Positions 17,301-24,519 of a DNA stretch of 64,000 bases are shown in pieces. The stretch is from an uncultured Prevotellaceae bacterium. Its GTDB lineage: Bacteria; Bacteroidota; Bacteroidia; Bacteroidales; Bacteroidaceae. How positions within the stretch are numbered: the stretch's first letter is position 1; every line of letters starts with the position of its first letter. The notes under the pieces are model-generated. The model searched no databases. It worked only from the letters and a program-made list of their open reading frames with translations, and was not told the origin of the DNA. The stretch spans positions 1 to 64,000 of the forward strand of contig OMWC01000016.1 of NCBI GenBank assembly GCA_900314655.1, given 5' to 3'. The position numbers and the translations under genes were made by a program.

Positions 17301-18326
17301 GTCATGAAGTGCTTCTTTGTAAAGAGCTCCAGTTTCATTTACATCCTGATTGTTATATCCTGCATAATTAGCTTTTCCTCCATCTTGAGATTGATGCCAA
17401 AGAATACAAAGGGTCATATCATTTGTAACAAAATCTTTCAGTTTACTCATGTCTTTAGCCTTAGTTGCATAGTAAACATTAAGAAATTTTTTGTACCCGT
17501 TCTCCCAAAAGCCTACATGAGGTTTTCCTTCTGCATAGAAGCTAGAATACAAAGGCCAACCTTTCCAACCAATCTTTTCACTACCCCGAGGGATAATCAG
17601 CAATTGATCAGTATTCATTACAACATCTGTATAGGCTCCACCTGTAAGTTCCGATCCTGAAACATCTATAACATTAGCACGCTGAGCGGGGCCTACAACA
17701 TTATTGATGTTAGCGAGGTCTGTTTGATTCAGCTTACCTGATATTATTGGAGTTGTGGTTGGACTCGAAAGGTTGGCGCCACGATTCACCAAATTTAAAT
17801 CAAGGAAATTCTGCAAATTTCCTTCCTTGAAAGAATAACCATGCCACTTCTTATTGTCACCTGCTTCGGAAGAAAGAGCAGCGACAAATTTCAAACTGGG
17901 GCAATTCTTATTAAGCTCTTGAAGTTCATCATCAGTATATTCGCCCCAGGGAAGTTGAATATACTCAACTGAAGGAGATGTCACAGAAGTCAACTCTGTT
18001 CCTTCAGCCAACGTAGCGCGCTTCATATCAAGAATTGTAGCACCAGTAAACCTTGCAAGTGCAGCAAGGTCATCTGCATTCAACTCACACGTTTCTTCTT
18101 TTCCAAGACCAATCTTCAAAGGAGAAGTTGAAAAGTAGTTTTTTGCTACTCCTGAATTTGTAGCGACGGTCTCATCATCATCAACAAGGAGTTTTTTCAA
18201 ATCACCGGCTTTAAAACCGTCAAAATAGAGTGTAGTAACGCCTCCACTTTCGTAAGTGCTGACATTTGCCGCCCACGCCCCTACCGAGACGCAGAGCATT
18301 GCGAAAAACAGTAATAGTTTTCTCAT
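14364..18326 (-). CDS. Large secreted surface protein with T9SS-like tail
   Basis: 1320 residues with a Sec signal peptide (MRKLLLFFAMLCVSVGAWA). The middle has leucine-rich, BspA-like stretches such as LPPHLEKVGTLAYGSLSLITDVYI. Near residues 990-1110 there is a segment NDWYTICVPYDLTKSDLL..AFG ending in KGKPYLIKP, shared with the proteins at 37-46 kb. The last ~45 residues (VYNMNGQCVGN..LSKGLYIMNGKKVIIK) fit a type IX secretion/surface-anchoring tail. Likely an outer-membrane-exposed adhesin or binding protein; no catalytic motif is seen. Its transcript should begin near 18605, giving a long leader. Confidence 0.78.
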   Translation of the reverse strand: MRKLLLFFAMLCVSVGAWAANVSTYESGGVTTLYFDGFKAGDLKKLLVDDDETVATNSGVAKNYFSTSPLKIGLGKEETCELNADDLAALARFTGATILDMKRATLAEGTELTSVTSPSVEYIQLPWGEYTDDELQELNKNCPSLKFVAALSSEAGDNKKWHGYSFKEGNLQNFLDLNLVNRGANLSSPTTTPIISGKLNQTDLANINNVVGPAQRANVIDVSGSELTGGAYTDVVMNTDQLLIIPRGSEKIGWKGWPLYSSFYAEGKPHVGFWENGYKKFLNVYYATKAKDMSKLKDFVTNDMTLCILWHQSQDGGKANYAGYNNQDVNETGALYKEALHDLPVGGVDFTYCDISAFGTDFSMLNDATEHITIPQSTTTATPDFTDETTYTFNDHIKTVSTYKANLENYSSGACYDGYAVSFAHDGTDVDRRTNITYVRPSGIGSFGDAFDHFSDIQKDAERTTIVGNINSADVEGLQKTTTPKLDLSNVKTTDISLANYSNENTLYVALPDDYTGSLTAAHDNSSNIRGIGFHGTADDSFTYQSYVEGSLFQVVNMIESIKAKGAVSPKTALNQLKVLTVAGPVNAYDLSGAASIDENGHLAMSPTITATDVQMVPVEGVTTKPGALNGIISSTMTRVDLSAVTLPSYSTGEASYQSEDGSYQNDLCLSALALSDCQDIRLPLDHSVWMLPNSCFNSSKGPASLVVPGNYKVIAAGAFVMVPQLKHVTTTTVDENGNGTTTIIDKGAEDGKTNNTITLPPHLEKVGTLAYGSLSLITDVYITNEISTWSADAKFPECEVNAFNGETLYGNNTVHAEGRDYGRCWNYKDGQLQRAIAYLHWPVTDDMKVNEVYTDVTRQYSIQANDGVVDERGETIFFPSQNELLRSYWQATFGYTWDSWSNERDPYLSHADQNLPSQFDYYDHKHHDVPQNQASADGYDISGGTAVYDTRYVGWHQFVLSMNYSYQSTTELPVAVKENDWYTICVPYDLTKSDLLSAFGAEYKEGVDTKVNGKVITEDMYPEVVTLMGVRRDKSQNLITLQFTHDLVANNQKWDFTNYYNSVNAIYDLNNLYKTQTAADPVIIEKGKPYLIKPYLSEEDLEKLQEGGFPTVLGVKQADQYCTPYAKYFVYATSDKDVKNYAGSQKFVGKDDVEMTSFDKTKGYVYHFIGTFEKKTGGVPMNTYYFSKSKSITNPATGTGKHMFFRHTMEGKSKTWSAYSCIIAPKCDGNYAWDGPALDINNSQDDSFPGVSAPAKYMMSFDAVDEIVNGETTGLESMSAVANSANGKVYNMNGQCVGNSLEGLSKGLYIMNGKKVIIK

Positions 18327-18618
18327 ACTTGATTTAATTTATGATTAAAAGTTATTATTTATCACAACGGTTTGGTGCCGCCCCTACACCTTATTATATT
18401 ATAGTGAGATGGATGAGAGCGGGGAGGTAAATGCAGCGCATCTGCTGCTCATCCTTCAGGTCTTTCAGAAACCGGCGCCTTAATCTCACGACCCAGCGCC
18501 GCTTTTTTAATAAAATTAATTCAAAATGATTACTGCCTATCCTCACGGACGTGCATGACTTTAAGCGTTTCTGATAGTTCCCTTTTAGGGAGCATACAAA
18601 AAACTCGCTGCAAAGTTA
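18327..18618 (-). promoter_or_regulatory. Long structured leader and promoter of the surface-protein operon
   Basis: TAACTTTG on the minus strand (18618-18611) is the nearest -7 box, ~285 bases before the start codon. Between them are nested complementary segments: GTGAGAT (18490-18484) with ATCTCAC (18410-18404), and GGATGAG (18455-18449) with CTCATCC (18416-18410), enclosing GCAG..CTGC. The -33 match is poor. A regulatory leader is plausible but unproven; it does not match a riboswitch I know. Confidence 0.4.
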
Positions 18619-18724
18619 AAACATTTGGAAAGGTTACAGTATATAACAGTGTAGCCAACACGGCAACATGTAGAACAATCGACTACACGTTAACGTTTTC
18701 GTTCGCACCACCTCACTTACTTGA

Positions 18725-19185
18725 ACAAAATCTTACAAATAAAGAAAAAAAACAAAGAAAAACACTTGATGATGGCACGAACTTCATCTTGAAGTTCTTT
18801 TTCGTGTGCTGCCGCTCATGGCTCGCAAATGAATTTGCAGCCCAGACCGCCACCTCACGAAAGTCCTACGGACTACGTGCCGTCATCAAGCGAAAACCTT
18901 AAAAACCTTTGCGGTGTTTTAACCTTAACGATAACCTTAACCCTAACGATGACGATAACGATGACGATGACTTTAACCATAACGCTAACGTTAACCTTAA
19001 CTCTCATAATAACGTAGGTTTTTAAAGGTTTTCTCTTTTCTGTAAAGACTGGCCCGCGAGGGCTGCAGGCAGATGCGCGGCTGCAGACGCAAACTTGTCT
19101 GCACGATGCAGACGGGCAACTGTAGGCACATCCGTGACATTCACGGATGCTTTACAGAAAAGATGTTTTCGAGGTTTTTGTCCTA
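18725..19185. repeat. Composite hairpin repeat, copy 6
   Basis: Part A 18765-18890, then an expanded tract of aacctt/aacgat/gatgac units (18921-19010), then part B 19034-19163 with perfect 14-base arms. The tail is cut short compared with the array copies. It lies between the surface-protein promoter and the XRE gene, outside the toxin-antitoxin array. Confidence 0.86.
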
Positions 19186-19219
19186 TAAGTTATCGGCGCC
19201 TCTGTGATGGAAATGTGTT

Positions 19220-19435
19220 TTACAAGTCGGATTCTTCCATGTCTTGGGAATAGAGCTGGAAGAAATCAAAGTTGAGAATCTTGCTGATATGAAGGAGCAC
19301 ACCGGTGTCGATGGTCATCTTGTCGTAGATCTTATAGAGATTGGTGCGATGACAGCCCAACTCCTGGGCAAGCCAGACGGTTGTCTTGCCTTGCTCTTCC
19401 AGTTTCTGACGGATGCATTGACCGATGTGAATCAT
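19220..19435 (-). CDS. XRE-type helix-turn-helix regulator
   Basis: About 71 residues from the ATG at 19435: MIHIGQCIRQKLEEQGKTTV, then WLAQELGCHRTNLYKIYDK is a Cro/C1-type helix-turn-helix, and the rest (LLHISKILNFDFFQLYSQD) is the usual short helical end. The ORF extends to 19489 but that extension crosses a CCTAGG motif repeated in the leader, so the inner ATG is preferred. Single gene; probably a repressor of itself or a neighbour. No phage or restriction partner is visible. Confidence 0.8.
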   Translation of the reverse strand: MIHIGQCIRQKLEEQGKTTVWLAQELGCHRTNLYKIYDKMTIDTGVLLHISKILNFDFFQLYSQDMEESDL

Positions 19436-19731
19436 ATCTGCGTTCCTAGGTTTTGTTCGTTTGCAGACACAATAGAGCGCGGACTGCACAGTAACTTACA
19501 TATCTGTAATCGAAGGTCCTAGGAATCACCCGCAAACAAGAGATATAATAGTGCACTCCACGCCTACGCGCGGAGAACCCATCATGCCTCACTTGTTTGC
19601 TTTATCGCGAATTTCCTAGGTTCTCGATTACAAGTATAGCACAACGTTTTCCGTTATTAGCCCCACAATGTCTTTTAGACGATTTTCACCATCTGGCTGC
19701 AAAAATAATCATTTTATCGGTAATCTGCAAA
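19436..19731 (-). promoter_or_regulatory. Leader of the XRE gene with three CCTAGG / GCAAAC motifs
   Basis: A promoter TTTG (19731-19728), 20-base spacer, TATTTTTG (19707-19700) lies ~265 bases upstream of the start. The leader holds CCTAGG at 19445-19450, 19518-19523 and 19615-19620, each next to GCAAAC or GTTTGC. The last two are in opposite orientation within an imperfect inverted repeat (19505-19541 against 19592-19632, shared tgtaatcga and gcaaacaag). Possible operator array for the XRE protein or a folded leader. Confidence 0.5.
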
Positions 19732-19760
19732 AAACTTGAAAGTATTTTTGTGAAATTAAT

Positions 19761-20190
19761 AGAACGCAAAGACACAAAGGCACAAAGATTTTTAAGAAAA
19801 AAACATAGAAAACATCTTTTCTGTAAAAACATCCGTGACTGGCACGGATGTGCCGATAGATGTTCAACTGCATCCTGCAAACAAGTTTGCGTCTGCTGCT
19901 GAACATCCACCGGCAGCCCTAAAGGGCCTGCCTTTACAGAAAAGAGAAAACCTATAAAAACCTTTGCGGCTTGAAGAATTTAGATTGTTGTTAGGTTAAA
20001 GGTTATAGTTAGGGTTAGGGTTATCGTTATCGTTGAAGTTAGGGTTTTGAATGTTTTTGCTTTTCTGTAAAGTCAGGCCCTTCAGGGCTGGCTTTAGCAG
20101 ATTAGCAGCAGGCGCAAACTTGTTTGCAGCAGGCTGCTAAGCGGCTAAAGACACATCCGTAGTCTACGGATGCTTTACAGAAAAGTGGTT
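19761..20190. repeat. Head-to-head pair of part-B hairpin elements
   Basis: Part B alone occurs twice: inverted at 19815-19945 and forward at 20060-20185, with an inverted ttaggg/ggtta tract (19992-20047) between. The sequences inside differ from the array copies but the stems are kept: GCCC ttta GGGC, GCCC ttca GGGC, CTTTAGC (20092-20098) with GCTAAAG (20144-20150), TTAGCAGC with GCTGCTAA, and TCCGTAG t CTACGGA. The left end carries acgcaaagacacaaaggcac, another word repeated in the window. Confidence 0.82.
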
Positions 20191-20192
20191 TT

Positions 20193-21167
20193 CTATGTTT
20201 TTTTCAACCATTTGTCGTCGAAAGCTTTGATGCGACTCTGTGTGTCACGGAGGAATTGCTGGTATTCGGGACTTTCGGGATGGAAGGGACGATGGGCAAG
20301 GGCTTGCTTCAGGGGGCGCCATTCTTCCAGATACTGGCGGGCGGCATCAGAGAAGCACGTCTCTACCAACCGTTGCCAAATGTACTCTACGGTCTGGTCG
20401 GTGGGGTGCAGCATATCGGGATTGTAGAAACGATAGTCGCGGAGCTCGTCGTTCACAATTTCGTAGGAAGGGAAGTAATAAAGTGAAGAGTGAAGAGTGA
20501 AGAGTGAAGAATCTCTTTCGAGTGAAGAGTGAAGAGTGAAAGGCAACGGGTAGGCGAGCTCTGCTCGGGAATGGAGTGAAGAATCTCTTTCGAGTGAAGA
20601 GTGAAGAGTGGAGAATGTAGAGTTATGATTACTTTTGCCGGCGGAAGTTGATTCTTTCACTAATTCTTCTATGGCGAGCAGGAGGGTGGCCTTGGAGAGT
20701 TGGCTACGGTGGAAACCGTATTTCTGGTAACGGATGGGACTGACGGTGAGGATAATCTTTATCGCGGGATTCCATTCATGCAGAAGGGTGATGGTCTGCA
20801 GGAGATAGTCGGCACATTCGGCTACGGTGAGTTCCTGTTCGTCGAATAAAGATTGGGGACGCTTCTGACAGTTATCCACAATCTCTCCGGTGGCCTTTTC
20901 GATATATACATGATTGGTGCCCAATGTCAAAACGGCCACATTGTAATCCCTGATTCCGGATTCCTCTTTCTTGAGTCTTTCCACCGTATGCAGAACACTG
21001 GCGGGATTGTACATCACGCCGTAGGGATTGACCGTGACGGGAAAATGCTCTTCGGCAAACCGTTGTCCGATACGGTCGGCGAAGCAGGAGCCCACAAAGA
21101 GCATGCGGGCTGCGGGGGCTATCTGCCATTGAGGTTTTTCTATTTCTACAGTCGTTCGGAAAAGCAT
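20193..21167 (-). CDS. GSCFA-domain protein with in-frame repeat insert
   Basis: 324 residues of the GSCFA family, a putative SGNH-like esterase/transferase group of unknown substrate; LFVGSCFADRIG at residues 23-34 is the family hallmark and YFPSYEIVNDELRDYRFYN the second conserved block. Between ELVKESTSAGK and YYFPSYEI an insert of about 50 residues (TLHSSLERDSS repeated) is encoded by low-complexity agagtgaag words. It is the last gene of a minus-strand run yfhO - fkp - Nudix - GSCFA, with a 95-base gap before it. Confidence 0.85.
   Translation of the reverse strand: MLFRTTVEIEKPQWQIAPAARMLFVGSCFADRIGQRFAEEHFPVTVNPYGVMYNPASVLHTVERLKKEESGIRDYNVAVLTLGTNHVYIEKATGEIVDNCQKRPQSLFDEQELTVAECADYLLQTITLLHEWNPAIKIILTVSPIRYQKYGFHRSQLSKATLLLAIEELVKESTSAGKSNHNSTFSTLHSSLERDSSLHSRAELAYPLPFTLHSSLERDSSLFTLHSSLYYFPSYEIVNDELRDYRFYNPDMLHPTDQTVEYIWQRLVETCFSDAARQYLEEWRPLKQALAHRPFHPESPEYQQFLRDTQSRIKAFDDKWLKKT
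20480..20632 (-). repeat. Low-complexity agagtgaag insert inside the GSCFA gene
   Basis: About 150 bases built from agagtgaag words, with aatctctttcgagtgaagag occurring twice. The end tagagttatgatt is shared with an insert in fkp at 22530-22568. It is in frame (length divisible by three within reading error) and splits two conserved blocks of the protein. Confidence 0.75.
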
Positions 21168-21262
21168 AGGCTTTTGTTTATTTAAGTGAACACAAAGTCA
21201 CAAAGATATTTACGACTATTTCTTAGTGCCTTCGTGTCTTTGTGTTCCATTAGAAACAATTA

Positions 21263-21691
21263 TCACTCATCACTTCTGATGAGTTTGGCATCGAGAAGAA
21301 TTTCTGCATGATCGAAGGCTAAAGGGGGAAGGGCATCCAATGGAAACCACTGGGCTCGGGCGGCATCATCGGAGCCTTTTACGGGGACGGGGGCATCAAT
21401 CTCTGCCAGATAGGCGATGGTGATGACACGCTCACGAGGGTCACGGTCAACGGCGGTATAGGCACCGACCTGAAAGATATCGGTCTCACTGAGCGTGATG
21501 CCGGTCTCTTCCTGCAATTCACGGACGGCAGCAGCTTCGGCTGTTTCGTCGATATTCATGAACCCGCCGGGGAAAGCCCACTGCCCTAGACACGGTTCGT
21601 TCTTGCGCTGGATGAGCAGCACCTGATTGTCGCGGGTCATTACGATGCAGTCGGCTGTCACTGCGGGATGAGGGTATTTGTAGGTGTACAT
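21263..21691 (-). CDS. Nudix hydrolase
   Basis: 142 residues. The Nudix box is complete at residues 43-65 (G-x5-E-x7-REL-x-EETGI), so a Mg-dependent nucleoside-diphosphate-linked substrate is hydrolysed. The product is short and resembles ADP-ribose or 8-oxo-dGTP type enzymes (VTADCIVMTRDNQVLLIQRK, GQWAFPGG). It lies 54 bases after fkp, with a gggtgttaggtggtggg word in the gap, and before the GSCFA gene. A role with GDP-fucose metabolism is possible from position only. Confidence 0.87.
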   Translation of the reverse strand: MYTYKYPHPAVTADCIVMTRDNQVLLIQRKNEPCLGQWAFPGGFMNIDETAEAAAVRELQEETGITLSETDIFQVGAYTAVDRDPRERVITIAYLAEIDAPVPVKGSDDAARAQWFPLDALPPLAFDHAEILLDAKLIRSDE

Positions 21692-21745
21692 GGGTGATGG
21701 GTGTTAGGTGGTGGGTGTTGGATGACGCCAACATTCCTTGCTTTA

Positions 21746-24517
21746 TCAACTTCGGCTGACTTGGAGACCTTTGGTGCTCAACGTCATTTCCACGAAACGG
21801 GCATTGGCATTGGGACGGTTCTGAAGGAGCGTCTGCTTGATGCGGGCTGCGGCCTCTGGGTCTTTAGCCACCATATAGAGATAGCCGCCTCCACCGGCAC
21901 CTCCCAGTTTGTAGCCGAGGCAGAGATCATCTATCTGGCGGGTGATGGCTTCTACCTCCGGGGGATTGGTTCCGCTGTCGATGAGTTGGTTCTGCTGCCA
22001 GGTCTTGCGCACAAGCATTCCCATCTCATGGAAGTCGGCCCGCTGAATAGCCTCATACATATCCATGGCATGCTGTTTCATCTCGCGGAGCAGACGGATT
22101 TCATCGCTCTGATTGAGGAACATGCGACGCACGATCTCGGCCAGAATCTTTTTGGCCGTGCGCGTGATGCCCGTATAATATAACAGGTGGCACTGCCGAT
22201 ATTCGGGCTGGGTGTATAAATCGACGGGCAACCAGCGCACGGTGGGATTCTGCTCGAAGCCGCGCTCCGTCTGAAGGAGTTTGACTCCCTGAAGAATGCC
22301 ACCAAACTGATCTTGCCAACCGCCTCCGGTAGTAAGGAGTTGCTCCAAGACCAACGTCCTGCAGGCAATCTCGTTCTTATCCCATGCCAATCCGCAGAAA
22401 TCATTGAGCGCACCCAGGACGGTTGCCGCCAGAACACTGCTCGTGCCCAATCCGCTACCGGCGGGAATGGCGGAGAGCAATGTCAGTTCGATACCGCAGC
22501 CGAATGCCTGAAGCTGGTCTTTGAGCGTAAAATGGAGAGTGGAGAGTGTAGAGTTATGATTGCCTTTGGGACGGAAACCGGCAAGCACCAATGCAGCCTT
22601 GGGGATGCTGAAAGGCGAACCTACCTGCTGGTAATCCATAAGTTCTTCATACGTGTTAACCACTTCCATCGCTCCGAGATCGATGCTGCGGAGAATGATG
22701 TGTGGTTCCTGACAAGGACGGACATATGCCTGCAAGGGCGGCTGACCGTTGAGTTCGAGGGCGAAATTCACCACATTGCCACCTTCCATCAGGCAGTAAG
22801 GCGGGGTATCAGTCCAACCACCGGCAATATCCACGCGAACTGGAGAACGCGCCCATACAATCTGGTCGCTATAGACGGACATACGTGGCGAAGGCTGATG
22901 GGAAAGCACTTGCTCCGTGAGCCCTTGGCGCAAGAGGGAGAAGGCTTTATCGGAATCATCGCGGAACATGGCATCATGGATACGTGTCAGCAGAGGAGCA
23001 TTCTCAGGAAGCGGCTCGGGCAACGGGATATTCATCTCGCGGTATTCACGGGCGGCATCCTCCAAATCCACCTGATAGAACACGCTATGCTGCCAGTTCT
23101 TGGCAAGCAAGGGCCAGTTCTGCTGGCGGAAAGCACGACGCTGGGCCACCAAGCGGTGCATATTGGCTTGATTGGAGATATCTTCGGCGGAAAGGAAAAG
23201 AGCAACCCCCTTCCGACTCCCCATAGTAGGAGCCCCCCTCCGACTCCCCCCCATAGGGGGAGGGGTTTGAGCGGGTTCCGTTAGGGCTTCATTTATATAG
23301 TATCCTATTTCCTCGATGGTGTCAACTACGGGGAAGCGCTTTTCCTGCTGGGCAGAACCGGCGAATCTGTCATCAATATGATAGCAACGCACGGCCCAGG
23401 AGTGATCTCCTACCGGTACCACATCCACACACTGACCCGGAGAGAGGCTCACATGGAAATCGTTCTCGGGCACACCAGTGATGATATGGTCGTGGGAAAG
23501 TGTCCAATGGGGACCCACGTAGCTATTCTCTATCCAGACATTCGTGTTCTCGGCGGTAAGAGGATTCACCGTGATGGCATTCTGGACGAACATTGCCGGA
23601 TGGGGCTTACGTGAATGATGCATGATTTTCCGCTGATCACTCTCCAGGTTCTGGATGGTAACCATCGAGGAAATCAGTTCGCGGGAAGTGCCGAAATGAT
23701 AAAACTCACCACCAGGCAGAGGCAAGACGGCCACCTTCAGTTGGGCCAATTCTGCGTCGCCAAGGGTGGGATGTGTGCCCAAAGCCAGGCCAAATTCGCC
23801 ATAAAGGTCGTACTCCTTCAATGAAGAGCCCTGGGATGAGCGTTTCATGAGCAATTCCACAGCACGGTCGGAAAGGAGCCAGATGCCTATATCAGTAAGA
23901 TAGAAATGATCCTTAAGCAGACTGCCCAACGTCTCCATGCTGGGTTTCTGCAGCATGCATTTCATCTGCTGGGGATGTTGCCGCGAAGAGACAAACACGC
24001 CGTGGTTCTTGGCAATCTCAGGACCAAGCCACAATCCATAACAAACCACATCGGCATCGGGAATCGGCTGAAGAGGCTGTGTGGCACGGATATAGACATC
24101 GCCACTTACCACCATGGTATGAAGACTTGCAGGAGCGGCCTGCATGATTTGCTCATAAAGCGGAACCTGCAGGGAAAGGAGATTTTGCGAAAGTCGCTGT
24201 CCGCGTTCCCAACGGAATACGGGCAGAGGTGTCAGTATCTTACCCGAAGGGGCATAGGAAGGCAAGCGGCGGCTCTGTCCGCCAGCATGCAACAAGATGC
24301 GCTTCTCACGGGAAAGCCATTCACTAAAAGCCGCGCCATCGCCATGATCACTTTGCGAATCGCGAAAGGCCTGCTGCAGGAGCCACGCAGTTCCCCCACC
24401 CGATCCCAACTTATGTCCGACAGGATCATTGGTACAGAAATACTCGTCACGGGAAAGTCCCGTAATATCGTGGAAACATCCTACGAGATTAGGCGGCAAT
24501 GACAGCAACTTCTTCAT
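21746..24517 (-). CDS. fkp: Bifunctional fucokinase / fucose-1-phosphate guanylyltransferase
   Basis: Converts L-fucose to fucose-1-phosphate and then GDP-fucose, used by Bacteroidales to fucosylate capsule and glycoproteins. The 923-residue length matches Fkp (~950). The N-terminal pyrophosphorylase part has HAGGQSRRLPSYAPSGK, and the C-terminal GHMP kinase has SAIPAGSGLGTSSV and a glycine-rich GYKLGGAGGGGYL end. The ATG at 24517 is two bases after the yfhO stop. Two low-complexity inserts are carried in frame: TPPPMGGSRRGAPTMGSRKG between the domains and KGNHNSTLSTLHFTLKD in the kinase part, just before the ATP loop. Confidence 0.93.
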   Translation of the reverse strand: MKKLLSLPPNLVGCFHDITGLSRDEYFCTNDPVGHKLGSGGGTAWLLQQAFRDSQSDHGDGAAFSEWLSREKRILLHAGGQSRRLPSYAPSGKILTPLPVFRWERGQRLSQNLLSLQVPLYEQIMQAAPASLHTMVVSGDVYIRATQPLQPIPDADVVCYGLWLGPEIAKNHGVFVSSRQHPQQMKCMLQKPSMETLGSLLKDHFYLTDIGIWLLSDRAVELLMKRSSQGSSLKEYDLYGEFGLALGTHPTLGDAELAQLKVAVLPLPGGEFYHFGTSRELISSMVTIQNLESDQRKIMHHSRKPHPAMFVQNAITVNPLTAENTNVWIENSYVGPHWTLSHDHIITGVPENDFHVSLSPGQCVDVVPVGDHSWAVRCYHIDDRFAGSAQQEKRFPVVDTIEEIGYYINEALTEPAQTPPPMGGSRRGAPTMGSRKGVALFLSAEDISNQANMHRLVAQRRAFRQQNWPLLAKNWQHSVFYQVDLEDAAREYREMNIPLPEPLPENAPLLTRIHDAMFRDDSDKAFSLLRQGLTEQVLSHQPSPRMSVYSDQIVWARSPVRVDIAGGWTDTPPYCLMEGGNVVNFALELNGQPPLQAYVRPCQEPHIILRSIDLGAMEVVNTYEELMDYQQVGSPFSIPKAALVLAGFRPKGNHNSTLSTLHFTLKDQLQAFGCGIELTLLSAIPAGSGLGTSSVLAATVLGALNDFCGLAWDKNEIACRTLVLEQLLTTGGGWQDQFGGILQGVKLLQTERGFEQNPTVRWLPVDLYTQPEYRQCHLLYYTGITRTAKKILAEIVRRMFLNQSDEIRLLREMKQHAMDMYEAIQRADFHEMGMLVRKTWQQNQLIDSGTNPPEVEAITRQIDDLCLGYKLGGAGGGGYLYMVAKDPEAAARIKQTLLQNRPNANARFVEMTLSTKGLQVSRS
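22530..22568 (-). repeat. agagtgtagagttatgatt insert in fkp
   Basis: Encodes GNHNSTLSTLHFTL, nearly the same residues (NHNSTFSTLHSSL) as the insert in the GSCFA gene 1.9 kb away. Confidence 0.7.
23203..23272 (-). repeat. G/C-rich word insert in fkp
   Basis: Two tandem variants of cccccttccgactcccc, closed by ccataggggga. In-frame addition of TPPPMGGSRRGAPTMGSRKG in the linker between pyrophosphorylase and kinase. Confidence 0.7.
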
Positions 24518-24519
24518 AT

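Noticed and set aside
18400..18500. A tRNA or known riboswitch in the leader before the surface protein
   Set aside because: Arms do not fit a cloverleaf and no known aptamer motif is seen.
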